Made by a program: the position numbers and the translations under genes. Of a stretch of 64,000 bases of DNA, positions 17,528 to 26,748 are shown piece after piece. The stretch comes from Gelatiniphilus marinus (GTDB lineage Bacteria; Bacteroidota; Bacteroidia; Flavobacteriales; Flavobacteriaceae): NCBI RefSeq assembly GCF_042678305.1, contig NZ_JBHUDT010000004.1; one strand, written 5' to 3'. The notes beneath the pieces are model-generated. The model was not told the origin of the DNA. It was given only the letters and a program-made list of their open reading frames with translations, and searched no databases. Position 1 is the stretch's first letter, and each line of letters starts with the position of its first letter.

Positions 17528-17914
17528 TTAATAGTTACCACGCCACAATACCCAAAGACCGTAAAAGCCCAGAAACAATTCAGCAAATGTGCCAAACAAA
17601 TATCCTGAAGTTGGTGTGCCATCTAAAATTAAACTAAGCAGCCTTCCAAAGCCTAAACCCATCATAAAAATAAGGTTTGCAATTAATGCGAGTTTTAAAT
17701 AGCTTGCTTTAAAAATTCCTAAAACCCAAAACGCAGAAAACCCCAAATACAAACCCATAATGGCTTTAAAGAAATTACGCTCGTTGGTGGTATTTAAATA
17801 AATATCGAATTGTAAATCGGGGCCAAAACCATAAACAAAAGAAACTGGCACCACAATAAGTACCGAAATAATTAGGTGTATTTTACAAATGAAATCTTGC
17901 TTGGTTTTTATCAT
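17528..17914 (-). CDS. DUF4345-like four-helix membrane protein
   Basis: 128 residues, four predicted membrane helices (about 12-32, 48-66, 74-92, 100-122). The segment FFKAIMGLYLGFSAFWVLG and the later GFGRLLSLILDGTP match the DUF4345 pattern. Its function is unknown. It lies 140 bases from the divergent lepA gene and probably has its own promoter. Confidence 0.75.
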   Translation of the reverse strand: MIKTKQDFICKIHLIISVLIVVPVSFVYGFGPDLQFDIYLNTTNERNFFKAIMGLYLGFSAFWVLGIFKASYLKLALIANLIFMMGLGFGRLLSLILDGTPTSGYLFGTFAELFLGFYGLWVLWRGNY

Positions 17915-18017
17915 AATTAAAGTTTCAAATAAATATACTAATAATTAGTTTTTTATAATTTCAAAAAACACATTAAATGCGCTTTATAACATCCTTTTTA
18001 GCATCAAAAATTTAAAC

Positions 18018-18025
18018 TATCTTTG
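18018..18025 (+). promoter_or_regulatory. Candidate -7 promoter box for lepA
   Basis: TATCTTTG is a perfect match to TAnnTTTG, 30 bases before the lepA ATG. The -33 side is T-rich (TTTTAG) but lacks an exact TTG. Confidence 0.6.
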
Positions 18026-18054
18026 CACATTCTTTTTCTTAGAAAGATTTATAT

Positions 18055-19851
18055 ATGAAGAACATCAGGAATTTTTGCATCATTGCACACATAGATCACG
18101 GCAAAAGCACACTAGCAGACCGTTTGTTAGATTACACAGACTCTGTAACCGACAGAGAAAAGCAAAACCAGCTATTGGATAGCATGGACTTAGAGCGCGA
18201 ACGTGGTATTACCATAAAGTCGCATGCCATACAAATGGACTACGAGTACAAAGGTGAAAAATTTGTTCTGAATTTAATAGACACACCCGGGCATGTAGAT
18301 TTTTCTTATGAAGTATCCCGCTCCATAGCCGCGTGCGAGGGCGCATTGCTTATTGTTGATGCCGCACAAAGCATACAGGCACAAACCATTTCCAATTTAT
18401 ACTTAGCCCTGGAAAACGACTTGGAGATTATCCCTGTTCTTAACAAAGTAGATTTACCAAGTGCCAACCCCGAAGAAGTAACCGACGATATTGTAGATTT
18501 GCTGGGTTGCGACCCCGAAGAAGTTATTCACGCCAGCGGTAAAACAGGCTTTGGTGTCGATAATATTTTAGAAGCCATCATAGAGCGTATTCCTGCGCCA
18601 AAAGGCGACCCCAACGCACCATTACAGGCCTTGATTTTCGATTCGGTTTACAACACCTTTAGAGGGATTGAAACCTATTTTAGAGTATTTAACGGCGAAA
18701 TTAAAAAAGGCCAGCACATAAAATTTGTAGCTACAGGAAAAGATTATTATGCCGACGAGGTAGGGACCTTAAAACTAACCCAAGTCGCCAAACAAAGCGT
18801 AAAAGCGGGCGATGTAGGCTATTTAATAACAGGCATAAAAACCGCAAAAGAAGTAAAAGTAGGCGATACCATTACAGATTTTGCAAAACCAACCACCAAT
18901 ATCGTTGAAGGCTTCGAAGATGTAAAACCTATGGTTTTTGCCGGCATTTACCCTGTTGATACCGAAGATTACGAAGAGTTGCGGACCTCAATGGAAAAGC
19001 TTCAATTAAACGATGCATCGTTGGTGTTTCAACCTGAAAGTTCTGCGGCATTGGGTTTTGGTTTCCGCTGTGGGTTTTTAGGAATGCTCCACATGGAAAT
19101 TATCCAAGAACGCTTAGAGCGCGAATTCGATATGACGGTAATTACAACCGTACCCAACGTATCGTATTATGCCTACACCAACAAAACACCAAACGAGGCC
19201 ATAGTGGTAAACAACCCATCAGATTTACCAGATCCTTCAACCATAAACCGAGTTGAAGAGCCTTACATTAAAGCTACCATCATCACCAAAGCAGATTTTG
19301 TTGGCAACGTTATGTCGCTGTGTATTGAAAAACGCGGCATTATTATAAACCAAACCTATTTAACACCAGAGCGCGTAGAATTGACTTTTGAAATGCCTTT
19401 GGCTGAAATAGTGTTCGATTTTTACGACCGCTTAAAAACAGTTTCCAAAGGTTATGCCTCTTTTGATTACCACCCCATAGGCATGAAAACATCAAAACTA
19501 GTGCGTTTAGATATTCTGCTAAACGCATTGCCCGTTGATGCGCTTTCGGCGTTAATACATGCAGACAACGCCCAAAACATCGGCAAAAAAATGTGCGAAA
19601 AACTAAAGGAGCTGATTCCGCGCCAACAATTCGACATTCCAATTCAAGCGGCAATTGGCGCCAAAATAATTTCTAGAGAAACCATTAAAGCACTTCGTAA
19701 AGACGTTACGGCAAAATGCTACGGCGGCGATATTTCGCGAAAGCGTAAACTACTGGAAAAGCAGAAAAAAGGGAAAAAACGCATGAGACAAGTTGGTAAT
19801 GTAGAAATTCCACAACAAGCTTTTATGGCTGTTTTAAAATTAAATGACTAA
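18055..19851 (+). CDS. lepA: Translation elongation factor 4
   Basis: 598 residues, the usual length. GTPase motifs are AHIDHGKSTLADRLL (G1), RGITIKSH (G2), DTPGHVDF (G3), NKVDLPSANPEEV (G4). The C-terminal domain ends RKRKLLEKQKKGKKRMRQVG, characteristic of LepA and absent from EF-G. It acts on ribosomes, remobilising or back-translocating stalled complexes and helping 30S biogenesis. It appears monocistronic. Confidence 0.98.
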   Translation: MKNIRNFCIIAHIDHGKSTLADRLLDYTDSVTDREKQNQLLDSMDLERERGITIKSHAIQMDYEYKGEKFVLNLIDTPGHVDFSYEVSRSIAACEGALLIVDAAQSIQAQTISNLYLALENDLEIIPVLNKVDLPSANPEEVTDDIVDLLGCDPEEVIHASGKTGFGVDNILEAIIERIPAPKGDPNAPLQALIFDSVYNTFRGIETYFRVFNGEIKKGQHIKFVATGKDYYADEVGTLKLTQVAKQSVKAGDVGYLITGIKTAKEVKVGDTITDFAKPTTNIVEGFEDVKPMVFAGIYPVDTEDYEELRTSMEKLQLNDASLVFQPESSAALGFGFRCGFLGMLHMEIIQERLEREFDMTVITTVPNVSYYAYTNKTPNEAIVVNNPSDLPDPSTINRVEEPYIKATIITKADFVGNVMSLCIEKRGIIINQTYLTPERVELTFEMPLAEIVFDFYDRLKTVSKGYASFDYHPIGMKTSKLVRLDILLNALPVDALSALIHADNAQNIGKKMCEKLKELIPRQQFDIPIQAAIGAKIISRETIKALRKDVTAKCYGGDISRKRKLLEKQKKGKKRMRQVGNVEIPQQAFMAVLKLND

Positions 19852-20065
19852 ATACATAAAAAAACCTAAAATTATTCTTAATTAGTTGGCCAATAAGCTG
19901 TTTTATTACATTTATTTCAAAAAATAATCGAATACCTCTTTTTTTATCAAAAATTCGATTTCAACAAAGTTATTAACATAAATTTTGTATGTTTATAAAC
20001 TTACGCACCAGCCTTTTTTTTAGGGCTAACAGCTCTTACTAGACTAACTCTTAAAGGATTTTTTT

Positions 20066-21268
20066 ATGAAAGCACTTTTTTACACCAGAGAATTCCCACC
20101 TTATGTGTATGGTGGCGCAGGAGTACATGTTGAATATTTAGCAGGCGAATTAGCCAAACTCATGGAAATGGATGTAAGGTGTTTTGGCGACCAAGACGAG
20201 AAATCTGCCAACTTAACCGTAAAAGGATTCCCTTTTGATGATGGTGTTTTTAAAGATTCGGACGATAAATTAAAATCTGTATTTAAAACCCTAAGTACCT
20301 GCCTGCACATGAATGCAGCCCCCATAGATGCCGATGTGGTCCATTGCCATACTTGGTACGCACATTTTGCGGGTATTGTTGCCAAATTGTGTTACGGCAC
20401 GCCTTTGGTTATTACCACACATTCCCTTGAGCCTTTAAGACCCTGGAAAAGAGAACAATTGGGCAGAGGCTACGATGCATCTTCTTGGGTAGAAAAAACA
20501 GCTATTGAAATGGCAGACGCCTTAATTGCAGTGTCTGAAGAAACCAAAGACGACGTAATTAAGCATTTTAATGTAGATGAAAGTAAAGTTCATGTTATTT
20601 ATAACGGTATAAACCTGCAACAATACATTACTACTTCTGAAACCTCGACATTAGACACCTACGGTATAGATAAAACCAAGCCCTACGTGCTTTTTGTTGG
20701 AAGGATTACTCGGCAAAAAGGCATCATTCATTTGGTAAATGCCATTAAATATATAGATCCAGACACACAAATCGTACTTTGTGCCGGTGCACCAGATACT
20801 CCAGAGATAGGTAAAGAAATGGAACATGCGGTTAACGCAGTAAAAAAGACCAGGCATAATGTAATTTGGATAGACAAGATGGTTACTAAAGAGGAAATCA
20901 TTCAACTGTACTCGCATGCCGATGTATTTTGCTGCCCATCCATTTACGAGCCCTTCGGCATCATAAATATCGAAGCCATGGCATGTAACACAGTAGTTGT
21001 AGCCAGTGCCGTTGGCGGCATAAAAGAAGTGGTTGTTCACGGAGAAACAGGACTTTTAATTCCTTTAGAACAACAAAAAGAAGCTCCTTTTGAACCTATC
21101 GATCCCGATAAATTCTCTAGAGACTTGGCCCATGGCGTAAATACTGTAATACGCGATAAAGACCTTAGGGAACGTATGGCAAAAAATGGCAGAACACGAG
21201 TTGAAGATTATTTTGACTGGGTTGCCATTGCCAAACAAGTCGAAGCATTGTACAAATCTTTGCTATAA
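20066..21268 (+). CDS. glgM: GT4 glycogen synthase-like enzyme, probable maltose-1-phosphate synthase
   Basis: 400 residues of GT-B fold. The donor-site segments KPYVLFVGRITRQKGI and CPSIYEPFGIINIEAMAC (E-x7-E) are GT4, unlike GT5 GlgA of about 480 residues. FPPYVYGGAGVHVEYLAGEL resembles the actinobacterial enzyme named GlgA or GlgM. Because glgC and glgE follow and no treS is present, I infer it joins ADP-glucose to glucose-1-phosphate to make maltose-1-phosphate for GlgE. The alternative is direct glucan elongation. Confidence 0.8.
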   Translation: MKALFYTREFPPYVYGGAGVHVEYLAGELAKLMEMDVRCFGDQDEKSANLTVKGFPFDDGVFKDSDDKLKSVFKTLSTCLHMNAAPIDADVVHCHTWYAHFAGIVAKLCYGTPLVITTHSLEPLRPWKREQLGRGYDASSWVEKTAIEMADALIAVSEETKDDVIKHFNVDESKVHVIYNGINLQQYITTSETSTLDTYGIDKTKPYVLFVGRITRQKGIIHLVNAIKYIDPDTQIVLCAGAPDTPEIGKEMEHAVNAVKKTRHNVIWIDKMVTKEEIIQLYSHADVFCCPSIYEPFGIINIEAMACNTVVVASAVGGIKEVVVHGETGLLIPLEQQKEAPFEPIDPDKFSRDLAHGVNTVIRDKDLRERMAKNGRTRVEDYFDWVAIAKQVEALYKSLL

Positions 21269-21341
21269 ATATTGTAAATTACAGAAGCACGAGACCTTCT
21301 TAAAAACATACATCTTTAATATACAAAAACCACAGCTAAAA

Positions 21342-22607
21342 ATGATAAACGACAAAGTATTAGCCATAATATTAGGTGGCGGCCAAGGCTCAAGATTATA
21401 CCCCTTAACACACGCAAGATCTAAACCGGCGGTTCCCATTGCCGGCAAATACAGATTGGTAGATATCCCTATCTCTAATTGCATCAATTCAGATATTAAA
21501 CGCATGTTCGTATTAACACAATTTAACTCGGCCTCGTTAAACAAGCACATAAAAAACACCTATCATTTTAGTTTTTTTAGCTCTGCGTTTGTAGATATTC
21601 TAGCTGCCGAACAAACCCCAAACCACAAAACCTGGTTTCAAGGTACTGCTGATGCGGTTCGTAAAAGCATGCACCATTTTTTAAAGCATGAATTCGATTA
21701 TTTTTTAATACTCTCTGGAGATCAATTGTACCAAATGGATTACCAAAAAATGATTGATGCCCACATTAAAGCCGAGGCCAAAATATCTATTGCCACCATA
21801 CCGGTTAATGCTAAAGAAGCTACAGAATTCGGTATTTTAAAAGCCGACAACAATAATGTGGTAACCTCGTTTATTGAAAAACCAGACGCCAGTTTATTAC
21901 CAGATTGGACATCAGAAGTAAGCAAAGACATGAAAAGCCAAGGTAGAGATTACCTAGCATCAATGGGCATTTATATCTTTAACAGAGATTTGTTAACCCA
22001 ATTAATGCAAAACCCAGACACTAATGATTTTGGAAAAGAAATCATTCCGCAAAGTATAGAAAATCAAAAAACACTAAGCTACCAATACGAAGGCTATTGG
22101 ACCGATATAGGAAATATAGACTCTTTCTTTGAAGCAAACATTGGGCTTACGGCAGATATACCCCAATTCGATTTATACGACAAAAAAAAACGTATCTACA
22201 CCCACGCCCGCATGCTGCCCACATCAAAAGTAGCAGGCACCATGTTGGATAAAGCGGTAATAGCCGAAGGCTGCATTATTAGTGCCGCCAAAATCGAACA
22301 ATCTGTTATTGGCATTCGTTCTAGAATTGGCAATGAATCTACCATTATAAATACCTACATGATGGGATCGGATAGATACGAAAACATTTTAACCATAGAC
22401 AGAAAGGAAACACCTGTACTAATGGGTATTGGAGAACGCTGCTTTATTAAAAATGCCATTTTAGATAAAAATTGTCGCATTGGGGATGATGTGAGAATTA
22501 ATGGAGGAAAACACCTTAAAGACACCGAAACCGACACCTATTTTATTAAAGAAGGTATTGTTGTTGTTAAAAAAGACGCCACTATACCAAACGGGTATGT
22601 TATTTAA
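21342..22607 (+). CDS. glgC: Glucose-1-phosphate adenylyltransferase
   Basis: 421 residues from the ATG at 21342; an upstream in-frame start within glgM would add 52 residues before the conserved opening ILGGGQGSRLYPLT and is rejected. The nucleotide-binding GGGxGxRL motif, SGDQLYQMDY, and the C-terminal left-handed beta-helix are present. It makes ADP-glucose from ATP and glucose-1-phosphate, the donor for the preceding GT4 enzyme. Second gene of the glucan operon. Confidence 0.96.
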   Translation: MINDKVLAIILGGGQGSRLYPLTHARSKPAVPIAGKYRLVDIPISNCINSDIKRMFVLTQFNSASLNKHIKNTYHFSFFSSAFVDILAAEQTPNHKTWFQGTADAVRKSMHHFLKHEFDYFLILSGDQLYQMDYQKMIDAHIKAEAKISIATIPVNAKEATEFGILKADNNNVVTSFIEKPDASLLPDWTSEVSKDMKSQGRDYLASMGIYIFNRDLLTQLMQNPDTNDFGKEIIPQSIENQKTLSYQYEGYWTDIGNIDSFFEANIGLTADIPQFDLYDKKKRIYTHARMLPTSKVAGTMLDKAVIAEGCIISAAKIEQSVIGIRSRIGNESTIINTYMMGSDRYENILTIDRKETPVLMGIGERCFIKNAILDKNCRIGDDVRINGGKHLKDTETDTYFIKEGIVVVKKDATIPNGYVI

Positions 22608-22725
22608 AAACCAGAAGTTTTAACCAATTCCAACAAATAATTACACAAACAAAAAGCTTTACTTTTGTACGCCTTGGCAAACACATAAAACAATGTAATA
22701 ACAAGGTAAAATATAACCAACTAAC

Positions 22726-24663
22726 ATGCAAGATCAAAGAAGAGTTGTAATAGATTATGTCTCGCCAAGTGTGAATTGTGGCGAATTTTATATTAAACGC
22801 GTAGTAAACGAAATTGTTAACGTAGAGGCTCACATTATGGCCGATGGGCACGATGTGCTTGGGGCTTCGGTTCTTTATAAACACGAAAAAGACAAAAATT
22901 GGCAAGCCATTAGAATGCGATTGCATAACAACAATGAGTGGCAAGCCACCTTTTCTGTAGAAAAACAAGGCTTTTACAGCTATAAAGTACAGGCATGGGT
23001 AGATTACGCCCTTAATTGGAGGCATGGCTTAATCAGGAAAATTAATGACGGGCAGCACGTTCGTTCAGAATTATTGGAAGGCGTTCAGTTTATTGAGGCC
23101 ATTGTAGATAAAGTAAGTGCCGAGGATAAAACCTATTTAAATCATCTACACCGTATTTTTCAAGATGAAAACGATTATGGCGAAGCTATTACCCAAGCCA
23201 GCACTCAAAGATTATACGATATATTTTATGCTAATCCTGTAAAAATTCTCGATAAGGTTTCAAAAGAATATCGCGTTTACGTCGATAGAAAAAAAGCGCG
23301 ATTCAGCACTTGGTACGAATTCTTTCCGCGTTCGGCATCACAAAAAGAAGGCGAACACGGTACCTTTAAAGACTGCGAACGTTTGCTTCCGCGCATAAAA
23401 AACATGGGGTTCGATGTGGTGTACCTCCCACCCATCCATCCAATTGGCGAAGTTAACCGAAAAGGAAAAAACAACACCACAGAAGCAAAAGATGGCGATG
23501 TAGGCTCCACATGGGGCGTTGGCTCTAAACATGGTGGACATAAAGACATCCATCCAGAATTAGGGTCGCTTACAGATTTTAAATCCTTAATACAAAAAGC
23601 CAAAGAAAACAATCTGGAAATTGCTATGGATTATGCACTGCAAGCAGCCCCAGACCACCCTTGGGTTAAAGAACACCCCAAATGGTTTAAATGGCGACCA
23701 GACGGCACCGTGCAATATGCAGAAAACCCTCCAAAAAAATACCAAGATATTTTACCCATTTACTGGGAAAGCGACGATTACAAAAACCTTTGGGAAGAAT
23801 GTCTGGATATTTTAATGCATTGGATAGACTGCGGTATTAACATTTTTAGAGTGGACAACCCACACACCAAACCCTTTTATTTTTGGAATTGGATTATTAC
23901 CAAAGTAAAAGCCAAACACCCAGATGTTATCTTTTTAGCCGAAGCCTTTACCGCACCAAAAGTGATGCAGCAATTAGCAAAACAAGGCTATACCCAATCT
24001 TATACTTATTTTACTTGGCGAGAAAACAAGCACGAGCTTATTGAATATGTTGAAGAATTAACAAAAAGCGAATTATGCCAATACATGCAACCTAATTTCT
24101 GGCCAAACACACCAGATATTAACCCTTACCATTTACAGGGTGCAAACGAGTCTATGCATATTATACGCTATGCACTGGCAGCAACTTTAAGTTCCAGTAT
24201 CGGGATTTACGGACCCGTTTTCGAATATATGCTTTCAAACCCCTTATTAGGCAAAGAAGAGTATCTCAATTCTGAGAAATTCCAAATCACGCACTACGAT
24301 TGGAACATCCAAAACAAACTCATTACCATTATCGCAAAAATAAATTACATTAGGCACAACAATCCTGCGCTTCAGCAAACCAACAACATTAAATTCTGCC
24401 ACATAGCAAACGACAACCTTATTGCTTTTTACAAATGGAACAACGACCGATCTAATGAAATCTTTGTTGTAATTAACCTAGATTCGCTCAACTCGCAACA
24501 AGGTACGGTTCAGGTACCCCTGAACGACTTAAAAGTGCACCATGGACAGAACATAGAAATGCACGATTTAATTACAGACAACCGTTACAATTGGAATAGC
24601 GAGTGGTGCTATGTAGAATTACACCCCACCATGCCATTTCATATTTTTAAAATAAACAAATAA
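22726..24663 (+). CDS. glgE: Alpha-1,4-glucan:maltose-1-phosphate maltosyltransferase
   Basis: 645 residues, GH13_3. The N-terminal beta-sandwich is about 1-180, then a catalytic barrel with FYEFFPRS-like WYEFFPRS, VVYLPPIHPIG, the nucleophile Asp in NIFRVDNPHTKP, and the acid Glu in IFLAEAFT. The DNPHTKP context is typical of GlgE. It transfers maltosyl units from maltose-1-phosphate onto alpha-1,4-glucan. It lies between glgC and glgB, completing a GlgE pathway in one operon. Confidence 0.94.
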   Translation: MQDQRRVVIDYVSPSVNCGEFYIKRVVNEIVNVEAHIMADGHDVLGASVLYKHEKDKNWQAIRMRLHNNNEWQATFSVEKQGFYSYKVQAWVDYALNWRHGLIRKINDGQHVRSELLEGVQFIEAIVDKVSAEDKTYLNHLHRIFQDENDYGEAITQASTQRLYDIFYANPVKILDKVSKEYRVYVDRKKARFSTWYEFFPRSASQKEGEHGTFKDCERLLPRIKNMGFDVVYLPPIHPIGEVNRKGKNNTTEAKDGDVGSTWGVGSKHGGHKDIHPELGSLTDFKSLIQKAKENNLEIAMDYALQAAPDHPWVKEHPKWFKWRPDGTVQYAENPPKKYQDILPIYWESDDYKNLWEECLDILMHWIDCGINIFRVDNPHTKPFYFWNWIITKVKAKHPDVIFLAEAFTAPKVMQQLAKQGYTQSYTYFTWRENKHELIEYVEELTKSELCQYMQPNFWPNTPDINPYHLQGANESMHIIRYALAATLSSSIGIYGPVFEYMLSNPLLGKEEYLNSEKFQITHYDWNIQNKLITIIAKINYIRHNNPALQQTNNIKFCHIANDNLIAFYKWNNDRSNEIFVVINLDSLNSQQGTVQVPLNDLKVHHGQNIEMHDLITDNRYNWNSEWCYVELHPTMPFHIFKINK

Positions 24664-24698
24664 CCACAACTAACCGCTAAACAAAATAAAGCAATAAA

Positions 24699-26609
24699 AT
24701 GGCTCAAGTAAAAGTTCACAGTTTTTTTACAGAATTCGACATCAACCTTTTTAAAGCAGGAAAACACTACAGGCTTTACGAAAAGTTCGGTTCTCATCTT
24801 ACCACCGTAGATGGTATAGAGGGTGTATATTTTGCCGTTTGGGCTCCAACAGCAAAACAGGTATCGGTAATTGGAGATTTTAATTATTGGATGGAAGGCG
24901 AGCACCAATTAAACGTACGTTGGGATTCCAGCGGCATTTGGGAAGGCTTTATCCCCTTTATTGAAAAAGGTGCAACCTACAAATACAAAATACAAAGCCA
25001 CAATAACGATATAAAAACCGAAAAAGCAGACCCCTATGCAAGACGCTATGAGCACAACCCAAAAACCGCATCTATAGTCTGGGACGACGACTATAAATGG
25101 AAAGACAGCAACTGGATGAAAACGCGCAAAAAGCACAATGCCCTAGACGCACCCTATTCAGTTTACGAAGTACACTTAGGCTCTTGGAAAAAACAAGTTG
25201 AAGAAAACAGGTTCTTATCCTATTACGAGCTTGCCGACGATTTGGTAAACTATGTAAAAGACATGAATTTTACACACGTAGAACTGATGCCTATTATGGA
25301 ATTCCCATACGATCCCTCTTGGGGCTACCAAGTTACAGGGTATTTTGCCCCAACATCGCGTTTTGGCTATCCTGAAGAATTCAAATATTTGGTAGATAAA
25401 TTCCATCAAGCCGGTATAGGCATTATTTTAGATTGGGTACCATCGCATTTCCCTGAAGATGCCCACGGATTAGGTTTCTTTGATGGCTCAAATTTGTACG
25501 AGCACCCCGATAAACGCAAAGGCTACCACCAAGATTGGAAAAGTTTGATTTTTAATTATGAACGTAATGAAGTGCGCTCGTTTTTAATAAGCAATGCCGT
25601 GTTTTGGATGGATCAATACCACGCCGATGGCCTACGTGTTGATGCAGTTGCCTCTATGCTGTTTTTAGATTATTCGAGAGAAGATGGCCAGTGGGAACCA
25701 AATATTCATGGCGGTAGGGAAAACCTAGCTGTTATAAGCTTTTTAAAAGAATTAAACGAAGAAATTTACAGTTCTTTCCCAGATGTACAAACCATAGCAG
25801 AAGAATCAACAGCATTCCCGGGCGTTTCCAAACCCGTGTTTTTAGGCGGTTTGGGCTTTGGAATGAAATGGATGATGGGATGGATGCACGACACTTTAGA
25901 GTATTTTGCCAAAGACCCTATTTACAGAAAATTCCACCAAAACGATATTACTTTTAGTTTAGCTTACGCATTTTCAGAAAACTTTATGTTACCGCTTTCG
26001 CACGACGAGGTGGTTTACGGCAAAAAATCCATTTTAGGAAGAATGCCAGGTGATGAGTGGCAACGCTTTGCTAACCTGCGTCTTTTGTACAGCTATATGT
26101 TTACCCATCCAGGAACAAAATTAGTGTTTATGGGTGGCGAATTTGGGCAACAAGACGAGTGGGATTTTCAAGGCAGTCTAGATTGGAATTTATTAGAATA
26201 CGGCTCGCATAAAAACTTCCAACACTTCTTTAAAGCACTTAACGCTTTATACAAAACAACACCCGCACTTTACGAAAAAGCCTTTACCAACGAAGGCTTT
26301 GAATGGATTAGTTTCGACGACCACGAAAACTGCGTGCTCGCTTACATAAGAAAAGGAAAAAAAGCCGAAAACGACGTTGTTGTAGTATGCAATTTAACAC
26401 CAACAGTTAGAGACAACTACCGCATTGGCCTTAGCAAAAAAGGCAAACTTTCAGAAATTTTCAATACCGACAACAAAACCTTTGGAGGCAGTGGTATTTT
26501 AAATACAAAACCAATAAACATAAAAAAACAAGCATGGAACGGAAAAGATTATTCTGCAGAAATCACACTACCGCCATTGGGCGTTTCTGTTTTTGAGTTC
26601 AAAAAATAA
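24699..26609 (+). CDS. glgB: 1,4-alpha-glucan branching enzyme
   Basis: 636 residues. The CBM48 domain is at about 20-110 (GVYFAVWAPTAKQVSVIGDF), then a GH13 barrel with DWVPSHFP, the nucleophile in HADGLRVDAVASMLFLDY, the acid Glu in IAEESTAFP and LPLSHDEVVYGKK. It introduces alpha-1,6 branches into glucan made by GlgE. It starts 35 bases after glgE. Confidence 0.97.
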   Translation: MAQVKVHSFFTEFDINLFKAGKHYRLYEKFGSHLTTVDGIEGVYFAVWAPTAKQVSVIGDFNYWMEGEHQLNVRWDSSGIWEGFIPFIEKGATYKYKIQSHNNDIKTEKADPYARRYEHNPKTASIVWDDDYKWKDSNWMKTRKKHNALDAPYSVYEVHLGSWKKQVEENRFLSYYELADDLVNYVKDMNFTHVELMPIMEFPYDPSWGYQVTGYFAPTSRFGYPEEFKYLVDKFHQAGIGIILDWVPSHFPEDAHGLGFFDGSNLYEHPDKRKGYHQDWKSLIFNYERNEVRSFLISNAVFWMDQYHADGLRVDAVASMLFLDYSREDGQWEPNIHGGRENLAVISFLKELNEEIYSSFPDVQTIAEESTAFPGVSKPVFLGGLGFGMKWMMGWMHDTLEYFAKDPIYRKFHQNDITFSLAYAFSENFMLPLSHDEVVYGKKSILGRMPGDEWQRFANLRLLYSYMFTHPGTKLVFMGGEFGQQDEWDFQGSLDWNLLEYGSHKNFQHFFKALNALYKTTPALYEKAFTNEGFEWISFDDHENCVLAYIRKGKKAENDVVVVCNLTPTVRDNYRIGLSKKGKLSEIFNTDNKTFGGSGILNTKPINIKKQAWNGKDYSAEITLPPLGVSVFEFKK

Positions 26610-26748
26610 CCATCACATATACATATAACAAGAAAACACTTAATTATTTGGATTTTACACAGCTAAACTCCAGTTTTTTTACTAAATACACAGGGCTAAA
26701 ACACAATCGTTTTAGTATTTTCGCCTTCAAATAAATTGCTAATAGTTT

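Noticed and set aside
21186..21341. Longer glgC starting inside glgM
   Set aside because: The added 52 residues precede the universally conserved GGGQGSRL opening and overlap the upstream gene; the ATG at 21342 fits the family length.
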